From an uncultured bacterium (GTDB lineage Bacteria > Cyanobacteriota > Vampirovibrionia > Gastranaerophilales > Gastranaerophilaceae): a DNA stretch of 64,000 bases. The notes beneath the pieces are model-generated. The model did not search any database. It saw nothing but the letters and a program-made list of their open reading frames with translations, and was not told the origin of the DNA. The stretch is taken from NCBI GenBank assembly GCA_902797965.1, contig CADBUY010000001.1:228644-292643 (forward strand), in the 5' to 3' direction. The position numbers and the translations under genes were made by a program. This document shows positions 7,705 to 15,711 of this stretch, in pieces (the first letter of the stretch is position 1; every line of letters starts with the position of its first letter).

Positions 7705-9322
7705 ATATTTCTTCAAAAGAATCAATCATAATATCAATAATTGCAGTTCCTTTGTATTCAATAGCCTTGTTTATAGCAGGTATAAGCTCGTTTTTGTTGG
7801 TTACACGAATTGCAAATAAATCGTACGCTTCTGCAATTTTTACAAAATCAGGGTTGGTCATTTCCACCTGATAACGATTGTTGTATATTTTTTCCTGCAT
7901 TTGGCGAACCATGCCCAGATAGCCGTTGTTCATAATAATTATTTTTATTGGAATATTATGTTCTCTGCATGTGGCAAGTTCTTGCAGATTCATTTGGAAA
8001 GAACCGTCACCTGTAATATTAATGATTAAATTATCAGGATTTGAAATATATGCTCCGATTGCAGCAGGCAAACCGTAACCCATTGTTCCCAGACCGCCTG
8101 ATGTAATAAATTTTCTCGGTTCGTTGAAGTTAAAGAACTGAGCTGTAAGCATTTGATGCTGTCCTACATCAGTTACTATTATTGGTGAATATTGTCTTGT
8201 ATGTTCTGACAAGGTTGCAAGAACGTATGATGAATGCAAACAGTCCTGCGAGCTGTTATCTGCAATAAATTCTTCTTTTATTGCAAAAACCTGATTTAAC
8301 CAATCTGAACTTATTTTGTATGATAGTTTTTGACTCAGATATTGTTGAATAAAGTCTTGAACATCAGCTTTAATCTGTAATTCAAAATTATCTGAAATCA
8401 AGTTCAAGTTAATGCTGACGATTTTAGTATTTGAGCCGAAATTTGTTTTTTTGCAGGTTGAACGGTCAGAAAAAGCTGCTCCGAATGAAATTAGCAAGTC
8501 GCAATTATTCATTATGGTATTCGCGGCATACGTTCCGTTTATACCAATCATGCCCATATACAGTTTATCTTCTGACGGATAAATGCCAATGCCCATGAGT
8601 GTAGAAACAAGAGGTATATTGTATTTTTCGATAAATTCCTTTATTTCATTGGAGGCATTTGTTGCACCGCCACCAACAAGAACAAGCGGTTTTTTAGCTT
8701 CTGATAAAAGTTTGTTCAGTTTTTCAATTGCTTTAGAATAATTTTTTGTTTTGGTGTCGTTTTCTATGATATTGATATGTTTGCTTTGGTATTCGGCTTC
8801 AAGAATATTTCTTGGCAGAGCAATTACTACAGGTCCTTTAACGCCTGTGTTTGCGAGATAAAAAGCTTCTTCAAGAATTTGTTTAATATCATCTTTTTCG
8901 GTTAGCTTATAAACTTTTTTTGCGCAAGATTCAGTCATTGATACTATATCAACACTCTGAAAAATCTTTCCGTTACCGCTTGTTGTAGGTACGTCACCTG
9001 CTAAAACTACAAGCGGAGTTGAATCTGTAAAAGCGTTTGCAATGCCTGTTATTGTGTTTGTGAACCCCGGGCCGGATGTTACAAGAACAACTCCAACTTT
9101 TCCGCTGGTTCTTGCGTATCCTTCGGCTGCGTGGAGTGCAGCTTGCTCATGGCGAACCAGATAATGCGTAATCTCTTTGGAATTGGAAAGTTCGTTGTAA
9201 ATACTTAATACTGATGCACCGGGGTAACCAAAGATGCTATCAACGCCAAGTTGTGAAAGAGTGTCCACAAGTGCTCCGGCATTAGTATTAGTGTGTGTTC
9301 TGTTTTTAGCCTGAATATTCAT
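7703..9322 (-). CDS. ilvB: Acetolactate synthase large-subunit-like ThDP enzyme
   Basis: This thiamine-diphosphate enzyme of about 539 residues is of the acetolactate synthase type, which condenses two pyruvates for branched-chain amino acid synthesis. The PYR domain contains 'IFGYPGASVLSIYNEL' and 'RHEQAALHAAEGYAR' with the catalytic Glu. The central domain follows, then the PP domain with the ThDP motif 'GDGSFQMNLQELAT' ending in 'NNGYLGMVRQMQ'. The ATG at 9322 is preferred; an in-frame TTG at 9343 would add 7 residues, but a TATAAT sequence overlaps that region. No regulatory subunit (ilvN) is adjacent, so another member of the ThDP decarboxylase/synthase family cannot be excluded. Confidence 0.8.
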   Translation of the reverse strand: MNIQAKNRTHTNTNAGALVDTLSQLGVDSIFGYPGASVLSIYNELSNSKEITHYLVRHEQAALHAAEGYARTSGKVGVVLVTSGPGFTNTITGIANAFTDSTPLVVLAGDVPTTSGNGKIFQSVDIVSMTESCAKKVYKLTEKDDIKQILEEAFYLANTGVKGPVVIALPRNILEAEYQSKHINIIENDTKTKNYSKAIEKLNKLLSEAKKPLVLVGGGATNASNEIKEFIEKYNIPLVSTLMGIGIYPSEDKLYMGMIGINGTYAANTIMNNCDLLISFGAAFSDRSTCKKTNFGSNTKIVSINLNLISDNFELQIKADVQDFIQQYLSQKLSYKISSDWLNQVFAIKEEFIADNSSQDCLHSSYVLATLSEHTRQYSPIIVTDVGQHQMLTAQFFNFNEPRKFITSGGLGTMGYGLPAAIGAYISNPDNLIINITGDGSFQMNLQELATCREHNIPIKIIIMNNGYLGMVRQMQEKIYNNRYQVEMTNPDFVKIAEAYDLFAIRVTNKNELIPAINKAIEYKGTAIIDIMIDSFEEI

Positions 9323-9485
9323 AGCAAAGACATTATAACGCAATAAAGAAATTTAGTATATATAATAATACTTGATTTTTAACTTTGTTTAAGATAATAT
9401 TTTCATGCACTTCGCCTATAAATATAGTACAGCTATGTAATATGACTAGATTTTGCGGATAGTGTTGAAAACCAAATATAGTTAT
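9323..9485. other. AT-rich spacer upstream of ilvB-like gene
   Basis: No gene is seen here. A TATAAT at about 9331-9336 on the minus strand could serve as a -10 element for the ilvB-like gene. I find no T-box or attenuator. Confidence 0.3.
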
Positions 9486-9563
9486 CGGGATGTAGCGCAG
9501 TTTGACTCTGCCGATCGAAGAGGTGACTAAATGTCACGTCTGAGGGAGAGGTAGCACTTCGCT
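9486..9563 (+). repeat. Decayed tRNA-Pro-like copy with extra block (left)
   Basis: The sequence starts CGGGATGTAGCGCAG, identical to the 5' end of the intact tRNA-Pro at 9597. It then carries about 46 extra bases within the D-arm region, including a GTGAC/GTCAC hairpin, before resuming with 'GGTAGCACTTCGCT'. The anticodon and the 3' half are absent. A second copy with the same extra block lies on the other side of the tRNA (9716-9790), about 75 bases aligned with roughly 5 differences by eye. It is not a functional tRNA. Confidence 0.75.
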
Positions 9564-9596
9564 CACCGACAAAACTTGAAAATTGAATAAAAATAT

Positions 9597-9673
9597 CGGG
9601 ATGTAGCGCAGCTTGGTAGCGCACTTCGCTTGGGACGAAGGGGTCGCACGTTCGAATCGTGTCATCCCGACCA
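9597..9673 (+). tRNA. tRNA-Pro (anticodon TGG)
   Basis: A full cloverleaf can be drawn: a 7-bp acceptor (CGGGATG/CATCCCG), a D arm with 'AGCTTGGTAGC', an anticodon stem CTTCG/CGAAG with loop CTTGGGA, and a T arm with 'GTTCGAATC'. The anticodon is TGG, reading proline codons. The 3' ACCA is encoded (9670-9673). A terminator follows at 9677. The tRNA sits at the left edge of an accessory region and could be an integration site. Confidence 0.95.
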
Positions 9674-9676
9674 TTT

Positions 9677-9710
9677 AAAAAAGAACTTATCGAATGGTAG
9701 GTTCTTTTTT
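9677..9710 (+). terminator. Terminator of tRNA-Pro
   Basis: Arms AAAAAAGAAC (9677-9686) and GTTCTTTTTT (9701-9710) flank a 14-base loop and end in a T run. It immediately follows the tRNA-Pro. A related copy follows the right-hand tRNA-like sequence at 9868-9899. Confidence 0.8.
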
Positions 9711-9711
9711 G

Positions 9712-9862
9712 TTGGAATGTAGTGCAGCTTGACTCTGCCGACCGAAGAGGTGACTAAATGTCACGTCTGAGGGAGAGGTAGCACTTCGCTTGGATGACGC
9801 TGCTGTCGGAGGTTCGTTCTTATTAATTCACACAATTGTGTTTTATTTACCCCTCCAGACCA
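9712..9862 (+). repeat. Decayed tRNA-Pro-like copy with extra block (right)
   Basis: This copy reads TTGGAATGTAGTGCAGCTTG, then the same extra block of about 46 bases as the left copy, 'GGTAGCACTTCGCTTGG', and a scrambled 3' part with 'GGAGGTTCG'. It ends in CCTCCAGACCA, which looks like a degraded acceptor plus ACCA. It is followed by a terminator hairpin like that of the real tRNA, so the whole tRNA-plus-terminator unit was probably duplicated and then decayed. Confidence 0.7.
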
Positions 9863-9867
9863 TTTAG

Positions 9868-9899
9868 AAAAGAACTCATTGAAAAATGGGTTCTTTTTT
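9868..9899 (+). terminator. Terminator after right tRNA-like copy
   Basis: Arms AAAAGAAC (9868-9875) and GTTCTTTT (9890-9897) followed by further T form a terminator similar in sequence to the one after the intact tRNA-Pro. This supports duplication of the tRNA unit. Confidence 0.7.
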
Positions 9900-10004
9900 A
9901 TTGATTGTTCATTGGTCTTGTCTCAAGTAATTTGCTTAGAATCTATAAACTAAAATATTTATACATTTGTCCTGTTATATACTTTTTGTTTTTTCAAACT
10001 CAGC

Positions 10005-10032
10005 TTGCAACCATTATAAAATATGTTATAAT
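10005..10032 (+). promoter_or_regulatory. Candidate antisense RNA promoter
   Basis: TTGCAA at 10005-10010 and TATAAT at 10027-10032 are separated by 16 bases. Transcription would start near 10040 and run into the 3' end of the small peptide gene on the other strand (10077-10163). This is the arrangement expected for an antisense RNA antitoxin. Confidence 0.55.
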
Positions 10033-10033
10033 A

Positions 10034-10080
10034 AAAGTGTAGAGAGGGTACCCTTTCGAGTACCCAGTACCAGTCTCTAC
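10034..10080 (-). terminator. Hairpin terminator of small peptide gene
   Basis: Arms GTAGAGA (10039-10045) and TCTCTAC (10074-10080), with inner GGGTAC/GTACCC arms, form a long interrupted stem overlapping the stop codon of the small peptide gene. On the minus strand it is followed by a T-rich run. The same hairpin would lie at the start of any antisense transcript from the plus-strand promoter. Confidence 0.65.
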
Positions 10081-10163
10081 ATCATTTTTGAGATAATGAT
10101 TAGAATATGTCCTATTACCAGTAGGGCATATTTTATTATCTCTAGCCATGAGTGTTTTTTCAT
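10077..10163 (-). CDS. 28-residue hydrophobic peptide, candidate type I toxin
   Basis: The gene encodes 28 residues: a short basic start ('MKKHSWLE'), then a hydrophobic helix ('YALLVIGHILIIIS') and a 'KMM' end, a single predicted membrane segment. A very strong ribosome-binding site (AAGGAGGG, about 6 bases before the ATG) and a dedicated hairpin terminator argue that it is translated. A good promoter on the opposite strand points into its 3' end. Size, hydrophobicity and antisense layout fit type I toxins such as TxpA/BsrG-like peptides, although no named family is recognised. It could also be another small membrane peptide. Confidence 0.6.
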   Translation of the reverse strand: MKKHSWLEIIKYALLVIGHILIIISKMM

Positions 10164-10356
10164 TGGCTCCCTCCTTTCCTTTACACCTAGTACCAGTTGG
10201 ATGTTGTCGTGCATAAGTAAGGATTCTTCCAATATAAGAGACTGCTCTACAAGCTCAATTATACAATATTTTACATAAATTAAAAGCCAAATCTTTCTAC
10301 AGCAAATTTATAAAACCCTTAATGCTTTTAACAGTTTTTATCAGGTGAAACTTGAC
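10164..10356. other. Leader of small peptide gene and spacer
   Basis: No gene is visible. On the minus strand a TATAAT at about 10262-10267 could drive the peptide gene. The leader contains 'GTAGAGCAGTCTCT', partly similar to the GTAGAGACTGGTAC hairpin sequence at its 3' end, and 'CTAGTACCAGTTGG' resembles 'CCCAGTACCAGTCT'. The leader and 3' end could therefore pair. Confidence 0.35.
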
Positions 10357-11292
10357 TTACATACTGAGTAATTTATGCTTTCCATTAAAATTTTCAATAT
10401 GTGCTATGTCCAGTAAAAAATCATTGAACGCTGTTATAATTTGAGATAAATAAACATTAATATACATTATTTCATTTAAATTATTCTCTTTTGTTCGATA
10501 TGCAAATATTGCCAAATCAGTATTTGACCAAATACTCATTGCGCTTATCTGTAAAATATCATGTTTATATGCATTATGAAGTTCATTTATTATTTTAAAA
10601 AAACAATGAAATTTATCATACGAAATTGAACTTAATAAATTTTTGAAATTTTTATTTTTACATTTTTCAGCACCCAGAACTTTTCCAATATCATCATATT
10701 TAATATTATATGTTTTATTTACATCAGATAAATTATGTGTAATATAGAATAATATTATTATTTCATCTATAATTTTTTTTATAATATAGATTATCTGTTC
10801 TATATCTATATGATATTCTGTATGTTGTGATAAAGAACACTCTTTTAAAAATTTTATATTATTGTATGTGTTATATACATTAGTTATTTTTGTATTTAAT
10901 ATATTAAGTGTAGTAGAAATATTAGCTAAAACCATTTGTGGATTTACTTCATAAAATTCATTGTTTTTATACAAATGTTTAACTAATTGAATAAAGGAAG
11001 AAATTAATCTTTCGTCAATACTACGTTGTTTTTGTGCAGTATTATTTCTTGCTACAAAACTTATATTGATAACTTTTGGGTGCAAAAAAGAATCTTCACA
11101 TATATTCCATTTTTTATTAACACAATCAAAAATTGCAATTTGTCCATTTTGAACAATTGGAGGTTTTATCTCTGTTGAATCTGCAGGTAAAATATATTTA
11201 TCACTTTTAAATGGGTCTTCAGGAGCAGTACTAATTCCTACAAAGTAGTAAAAAACAGGGTGATATTGGTAAACTTTTATTTCTTTTCTCAT
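10357..11292 (-). CDS. Protein of unknown function linked to restriction enzyme
   Basis: I do not recognise this 311-residue protein as a whole. The first 75 residues contain 'YILPADSTEIKPP' and 'GQIAIFDCVNKKWNI', a pattern like small domains in phage tail-fibre and related proteins. The rest is helical, with 'INELHNAYKHDIL' near residue 240, vaguely reminiscent of HEPN-type RNase helices, though this is too weak for a call. There is no signal peptide. Its start overlaps the end of the upstream restriction-modification gene by 4 bases, so it is translated with it. The sequence is very rich in Ile, Asn and Lys, more so than its operon partner. Confidence 0.55.
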   Translation of the reverse strand: MRKEIKVYQYHPVFYYFVGISTAPEDPFKSDKYILPADSTEIKPPIVQNGQIAIFDCVNKKWNICEDSFLHPKVINISFVARNNTAQKQRSIDERLISSFIQLVKHLYKNNEFYEVNPQMVLANISTTLNILNTKITNVYNTYNNIKFLKECSLSQHTEYHIDIEQIIYIIKKIIDEIIILFYITHNLSDVNKTYNIKYDDIGKVLGAEKCKNKNFKNLLSSISYDKFHCFFKIINELHNAYKHDILQISAMSIWSNTDLAIFAYRTKENNLNEIMYINVYLSQIITAFNDFLLDIAHIENFNGKHKLLSM

Positions 11293-14200
11293 ACATTTAT
11301 TGTCTCATCAATATGTTGCATAATATCATTAGTTAATACAAGCGCTTTGATGATTTTTTGATAATGCAGAATTTCATCATAACTTAATATTCTGCCCTTA
11401 CGGTCTTTGAGCCACTTTTGTGCAGGCTGATAACCACCTATGTAGAAGTTCCATGCTACTTCTGGCACGTTATCAAAGTATTGAGTGCGGTTAATATAGA
11501 CTTTATTGTCTTTGTATTCTGGCTTGATGACCTCATTATCACCGCTGACACCGTATGACGTTATGTATTCCTTTACTTCTGGGGCTTCCATAAGGTGTAT
11601 CTCCCGGAGTTCCTTACCCAGTTTAGCAATCTTAAAGAAGTAGTCAGCATTAGCCTTTACGTTAATCTCGGAGTCATGCTTACCATCTACAAAGTTATCT
11701 ACGTGCGTAGCACCAGGATATGGAATACGTGGAAAGTCTATTTTCAAGAACTCTTTATACTTAGTTCTATACTTGTTAGAGTGCAGAACACCATAAATGT
11801 AATCTAATATGTCAATCGGTGCAAATGTACCCTCTGTATTTTCTTTCTCTGGTGTAAATGACAATCCTAGAACCGTTTCAAGACTCTTTACTATATCCAT
11901 GTTCAAGTTTGGCTTACGGTTCTGTGTAAAGAATGACTTTTGTTCTGAGTCATCATATATATACAATGGAAAACAACACGTTGTATCACCAGCCGAATCT
12001 AATATATGCCTATCAACTATGCAATTACTTACCCAACAATATCCAAGACTTAGCTGTCTATTTACTTTTGTTGTACATAAAGTCAGATTATTATTTAGTA
12101 AGTGCTTCATAATACTGTTTCTTGGGTATGACATTAAGCCTTTTGTTTTGCCAGTATAGTATGTATATTGTGTATCAAATGGTCTATAGGCGATATTTGT
12201 AATGTTAGATTTTTGTATACCTGAATTTATTACATCTTTTTGCGCAAGACTAATTTTCCAATCACGAGAATCTGCTCCTAAACAATATTGTGTTCTTGCT
12301 AATTCAATATCAATCTCTGCAAAATTAGATATTCTTTGGTAGAGTTGCTCTAGATTGTTACTAATGCATAAATTATCTCTTGCTGTTGCTATACCAACAG
12401 AATAGATAAGGAACAATTCATCAACTTTAAAACCTTTATCATAATCTGCTTGTGCATTAAAGTCTTTTGGTACAAAGAAGTAGTACGGTTCAACTGGTTC
12501 AAGTTCCTTATATTCAACAGTTTCAAGTTCGTGGTTATTCAGATACTCAAGCTTATTCTCTCTTACCCCTAACAATTCAGCATGATAAACCTTTGCCAGT
12601 CCATTAGGCTGTTTCATGCCAGTCTTAATAAAGATATTGATACTTACACCCTGCTGAATGTCAAACACATTCTCATCTTTTGAGCCGTCTTTGGCGGTTT
12701 CTTTCTTCTTAGCGTTACCATGCAAGTCAAGTATATAAATCTTGTCAAAGGTTTCCATAAGGTGCTTTCTCATCTGGCGGTGTATTACACCGTCTATAAA
12801 ACTGTTATTAGATATATAAGCCAGTACACCCTCTTTATTCTTCTCTATGTATGTTTCACCCATACGGATAAACTTGATATAATCATCTGATAACGGCTGT
12901 ATATTTCTTTCGTTAAGGTCTTGTTTATACACTTCCATTATTTCGTCAATGTAATCACTCTTATTACAACTGCTGACACTATATGGCGGATTTCCTAAGA
13001 CAACCATAATAGGTTTATCGGATTTAATAATTCCTGCAGAACGTGCTTCCTCAGATAACCAGTCAAATAGCGGATATTTAGTAGTCTCATCTTTTTCAAG
13101 TGCATTAGTTAAGTACACATTAAACCTGTTTGTCTGACTTGTAGTCTTATATCCTGTGTCCTGTAACAATAAATCCAGTTTTAAATGACACATAACATAA
13201 GGTGTCATCATAATTTCAAAGCCGTTAAGACGTGGTATAAGTGCCTTATCAACATACTGAGACCATATCCCCTGTTGATTTACAAAGTATGAGTATATCT
13301 TTCGTATTGTCTCAGCTAAGAATGTACCTGTACCGGTCGCAGGGTCAAGTATTTGCACCTTGTATATATCTTCCTCAGTCGTTACAGGCATGTCAACGAC
13401 CTTACCCCTTACTTTTTTACTTTCATAATAAAGGGTTCTTGTATGTCTGATTGTAGAGTCATCAGCAAGCCCATGAGACAAATTAAATTCATTCTTTAAT
13501 ATCTTATCAACTGCCGAGACAATAAACCTTACTACTGGCTGAGGTGTATAATATACCCCCCTCTTTTCCTTATTAACCTTGTCATAACTCTCTAAGAACG
13601 TTTCATAGAAGTGTAGAAATGGGTCTGACATCTGGGTAGTTCTGCCATAATTCCTAAGCAACTTATTAAGGTCAACCGCCCTAAATATTTCTACAAGGTC
13701 ATCAACAATCCAGACAAGGCTGTCATCAAGGTTAGCACCAGAAATATAGTCAAATAACTGCCTTAAAAATGGGTTATTCTTAGAGATAAGTTCTCTGGCT
13801 TCCTGTCTTGAAAAATCCTCTAGGGTTGTATCATTAAGACGTGCAACAAATAAGCCATAAGCAATCGTCTGAGCGTACATATCAGCGAATGTATGATTAG
13901 TTAAATCGTGTAATAATATCTGCTTAAAAGCGTTTCTCTGGCTTACTAATGAACTCTCTGAGTCCAATTCAAGAGCATTGATAATAACATCTCTAATCAT
14001 AACAGCCTTTTGAGCCATTAAGTTAGCCAGTTGCTTAGGTGATTTAATCGTCTGACCTTGATAGTCGCAGAAGTTCCGTATTGCGTTTATAAGTCGCTGA
14101 TATTCTTTGTCATAGGTTTTAATCTTACCGCTTGAAAGTTCCGCCACCTTTATAGTGTCAACGTGTTCACCGTTCTTATAAAACCAGAACTCTAAATAAT

Positions 14201-14492
14201 TAGTTAAGATAAGATTGTCTAAACTTGCCTTATATCTGTCAAGTTGTTCCGTCTTATCAATAGTATCAAGGCTTTTATCTATGTCTTTGGCTTCAATATA
14301 GCCGATAGGTATATTTTTCTTTTGAATGATATAATCTGGTGCACCGCATTTCTGCCGTCTGGGTTCATTGATTGCTTGAACACCTATAACGGTTCTTTCA
14401 ACAAAGTCCTGTAAATCACCCCTAAAACTATGTTCTGTGGTTTTTCCAGTCTTATATTTCTGAATTACTGCACCTAGATACTTCTCAACCAT
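11289..14492 (-). CDS. Single-chain restriction-modification enzyme (type IIG, ISP-like)
   Basis: The 1067-residue protein joins a nuclease, an N6-adenine methyltransferase and a target-recognition region. Near residues 52-69 a PD-(D/E)xK nuclease motif reads 'PDYII' then 'GYIEAKD'. A 'RGVYYTPQPVV' segment (about 311) leads into methyltransferase motif I 'DPATGTGTF' (about 383) and motif IV 'NPPY' (about 501). The C-terminal half resembles the specificity region of type ISP enzymes (LlaBIII-like). Those usually carry a helicase between nuclease and methylase, which is missing here, so a type IIG style enzyme is the better description. It overlaps the downstream unknown gene and lies beside tRNA-Pro, consistent with acquisition as an island. 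Confidence 0.82.
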   Translation of the reverse strand: MVEKYLGAVIQKYKTGKTTEHSFRGDLQDFVERTVIGVQAINEPRRQKCGAPDYIIQKKNIPIGYIEAKDIDKSLDTIDKTEQLDRYKASLDNLILTNYLEFWFYKNGEHVDTIKVAELSSGKIKTYDKEYQRLINAIRNFCDYQGQTIKSPKQLANLMAQKAVMIRDVIINALELDSESSLVSQRNAFKQILLHDLTNHTFADMYAQTIAYGLFVARLNDTTLEDFSRQEARELISKNNPFLRQLFDYISGANLDDSLVWIVDDLVEIFRAVDLNKLLRNYGRTTQMSDPFLHFYETFLESYDKVNKEKRGVYYTPQPVVRFIVSAVDKILKNEFNLSHGLADDSTIRHTRTLYYESKKVRGKVVDMPVTTEEDIYKVQILDPATGTGTFLAETIRKIYSYFVNQQGIWSQYVDKALIPRLNGFEIMMTPYVMCHLKLDLLLQDTGYKTTSQTNRFNVYLTNALEKDETTKYPLFDWLSEEARSAGIIKSDKPIMVVLGNPPYSVSSCNKSDYIDEIMEVYKQDLNERNIQPLSDDYIKFIRMGETYIEKNKEGVLAYISNNSFIDGVIHRQMRKHLMETFDKIYILDLHGNAKKKETAKDGSKDENVFDIQQGVSINIFIKTGMKQPNGLAKVYHAELLGVRENKLEYLNNHELETVEYKELEPVEPYYFFVPKDFNAQADYDKGFKVDELFLIYSVGIATARDNLCISNNLEQLYQRISNFAEIDIELARTQYCLGADSRDWKISLAQKDVINSGIQKSNITNIAYRPFDTQYTYYTGKTKGLMSYPRNSIMKHLLNNNLTLCTTKVNRQLSLGYCWVSNCIVDRHILDSAGDTTCCFPLYIYDDSEQKSFFTQNRKPNLNMDIVKSLETVLGLSFTPEKENTEGTFAPIDILDYIYGVLHSNKYRTKYKEFLKIDFPRIPYPGATHVDNFVDGKHDSEINVKANADYFFKIAKLGKELREIHLMEAPEVKEYITSYGVSGDNEVIKPEYKDNKVYINRTQYFDNVPEVAWNFYIGGYQPAQKWLKDRKGRILSYDEILHYQKIIKALVLTNDIMQHIDETINV

Positions 14493-14539
14493 AAACCGAT
14501 TATAGCATGAAATTTGTAATTCTCTTTTTTTAATTAAAA

Positions 14540-15571
14540 TTATGGTAATTCTTTAAAAATACCGATATTTTCTTTAACGAAATCTGAGGTTAAGAATTTG
14601 CGGTACTCTTCTTGCGTAAGTTGTTCTCGAAGCATATCGGCAAATGATTTCATGACGCAAAGTTGTTTTTCTTGCAACATTTCCTGATTAAAGTTTCCGC
14701 TAGCAAGAAGCATTTCCAGTTCCTCTTTTGCTTCTTCATAAACAGTTCGGAATTGATTATCAATTCCTTTTGCCAAGTATTCAAATTTGTTAAGAATCAA
14801 ATAAAAATCTTCTAATTGTTCCCGAGTTTTTATATCAAAAGTCTTTGGAATAAATTTAAATTTATGTCCTCCAGAATCAACCACAAAGGCATTGGTGATA
14901 CGCTGAACATCACCAATTATATCTTTTATAGAGATTGGATTAACTTCTGCTTCAGGTTTTATTCCAAAAAATTCTTTAAAGAAATCTTTTGTTTTTTTGT
15001 TCATTCCGGATGTTATTTCAGGATAATATTCCGGGTGATTATGTATTCCGTCTACAGCGGTTTCTGCTTCGATATGTATAAATTTTCCGCCTTTTTTTTC
15101 AAGTTTTATTCTCTTTTCATAAAGCTCTTCAGCAAGTTTTACTGCATTTTCAATGTTTACATGGTTTGAATCACCAATATTATGTGAAAGTATTTCACCG
15201 TTTTCGCTAAGCATAATGTTGTGTTCAATGGGTTTATGTTTTACAGCATCCATTATTTTGTTGGCTAAAAGGCTTCTATATCTGCTTTTTACTATATAAT
15301 CAATTTTTTCTTCAACGGATAAAGAATCCCAGTTGTCTACTTTCGGCAATCCTTCTTTGGTTGAGCTTTCAAATTTATCCAGAAAATATTGGTTATCGCT
15401 AAGAGTACATGGTTTTTTAGATAATCTTCTGTGCGGAGTAAATTTTTCCAACAAATTTTCTGTTACATCGCTTGTGCGTGTAACTTTCTTTTCTCCATAT
15501 ATTGCTATATCTCTTGTCTGACGGGCAAGGTATTTTGAGCCGTTTTGAATTGCTGACGATATATTGACCAT
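14540..15571 (-). CDS. Hypothetical protein with possible JAMM/MPN-like motif
   Basis: This 343-residue protein is not recognised with confidence. Residues 174-180 read 'DGIHNHP' and residues 214-217 read 'SIKD'. Together with Glu123 in 'LSENGEILSH' they resemble the E..HxH..SxxD metal site of JAMM/MPN (RadC/JAB) proteases, with a longer than usual insertion between HxH and SxxD. 'NAFVVDSGGHKFKFIP' after it would fit the next strand. The N-terminal 90 residues are basic and the C-terminus is helical. No signal peptide is visible. It lies 47 bases upstream of the restriction enzyme gene on the same strand. The function is open. Confidence 0.55.
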   Translation of the reverse strand: MVNISSAIQNGSKYLARQTRDIAIYGEKKVTRTSDVTENLLEKFTPHRRLSKKPCTLSDNQYFLDKFESSTKEGLPKVDNWDSLSVEEKIDYIVKSRYRSLLANKIMDAVKHKPIEHNIMLSENGEILSHNIGDSNHVNIENAVKLAEELYEKRIKLEKKGGKFIHIEAETAVDGIHNHPEYYPEITSGMNKKTKDFFKEFFGIKPEAEVNPISIKDIIGDVQRITNAFVVDSGGHKFKFIPKTFDIKTREQLEDFYLILNKFEYLAKGIDNQFRTVYEEAKEELEMLLASGNFNQEMLQEKQLCVMKSFADMLREQLTQEEYRKFLTSDFVKENIGIFKELP

Positions 15572-15711
15572 TTTTCCCTTACAATCTTATTTATATAAAG
15601 ACATTTGGCTTACAAAAATTGCTTAATGTAACAATATTTTACACAAATTGTATAAGAACTTTTAAGTTTGGCATAAAATAATAATAGATAAACACAGGAA
15701 ATATATAAATT

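Noticed and set aside
9486..9563. A self-splicing intron in the tRNA-like copy
   Set aside because: The insert is only about 46 bases, is not in the anticodon loop, and shows no group I or II features; the copy also lacks an anticodon arm.
9433..9624. A minus-strand open frame across the tRNA-like copies
   Set aside because: It is antisense to the tRNA and its decayed copy and has no start signal.
9967..10278. A 103-residue plus-strand frame
   Set aside because: It is the antisense of the 28-residue peptide gene, which has a far better ribosome-binding site and terminator.
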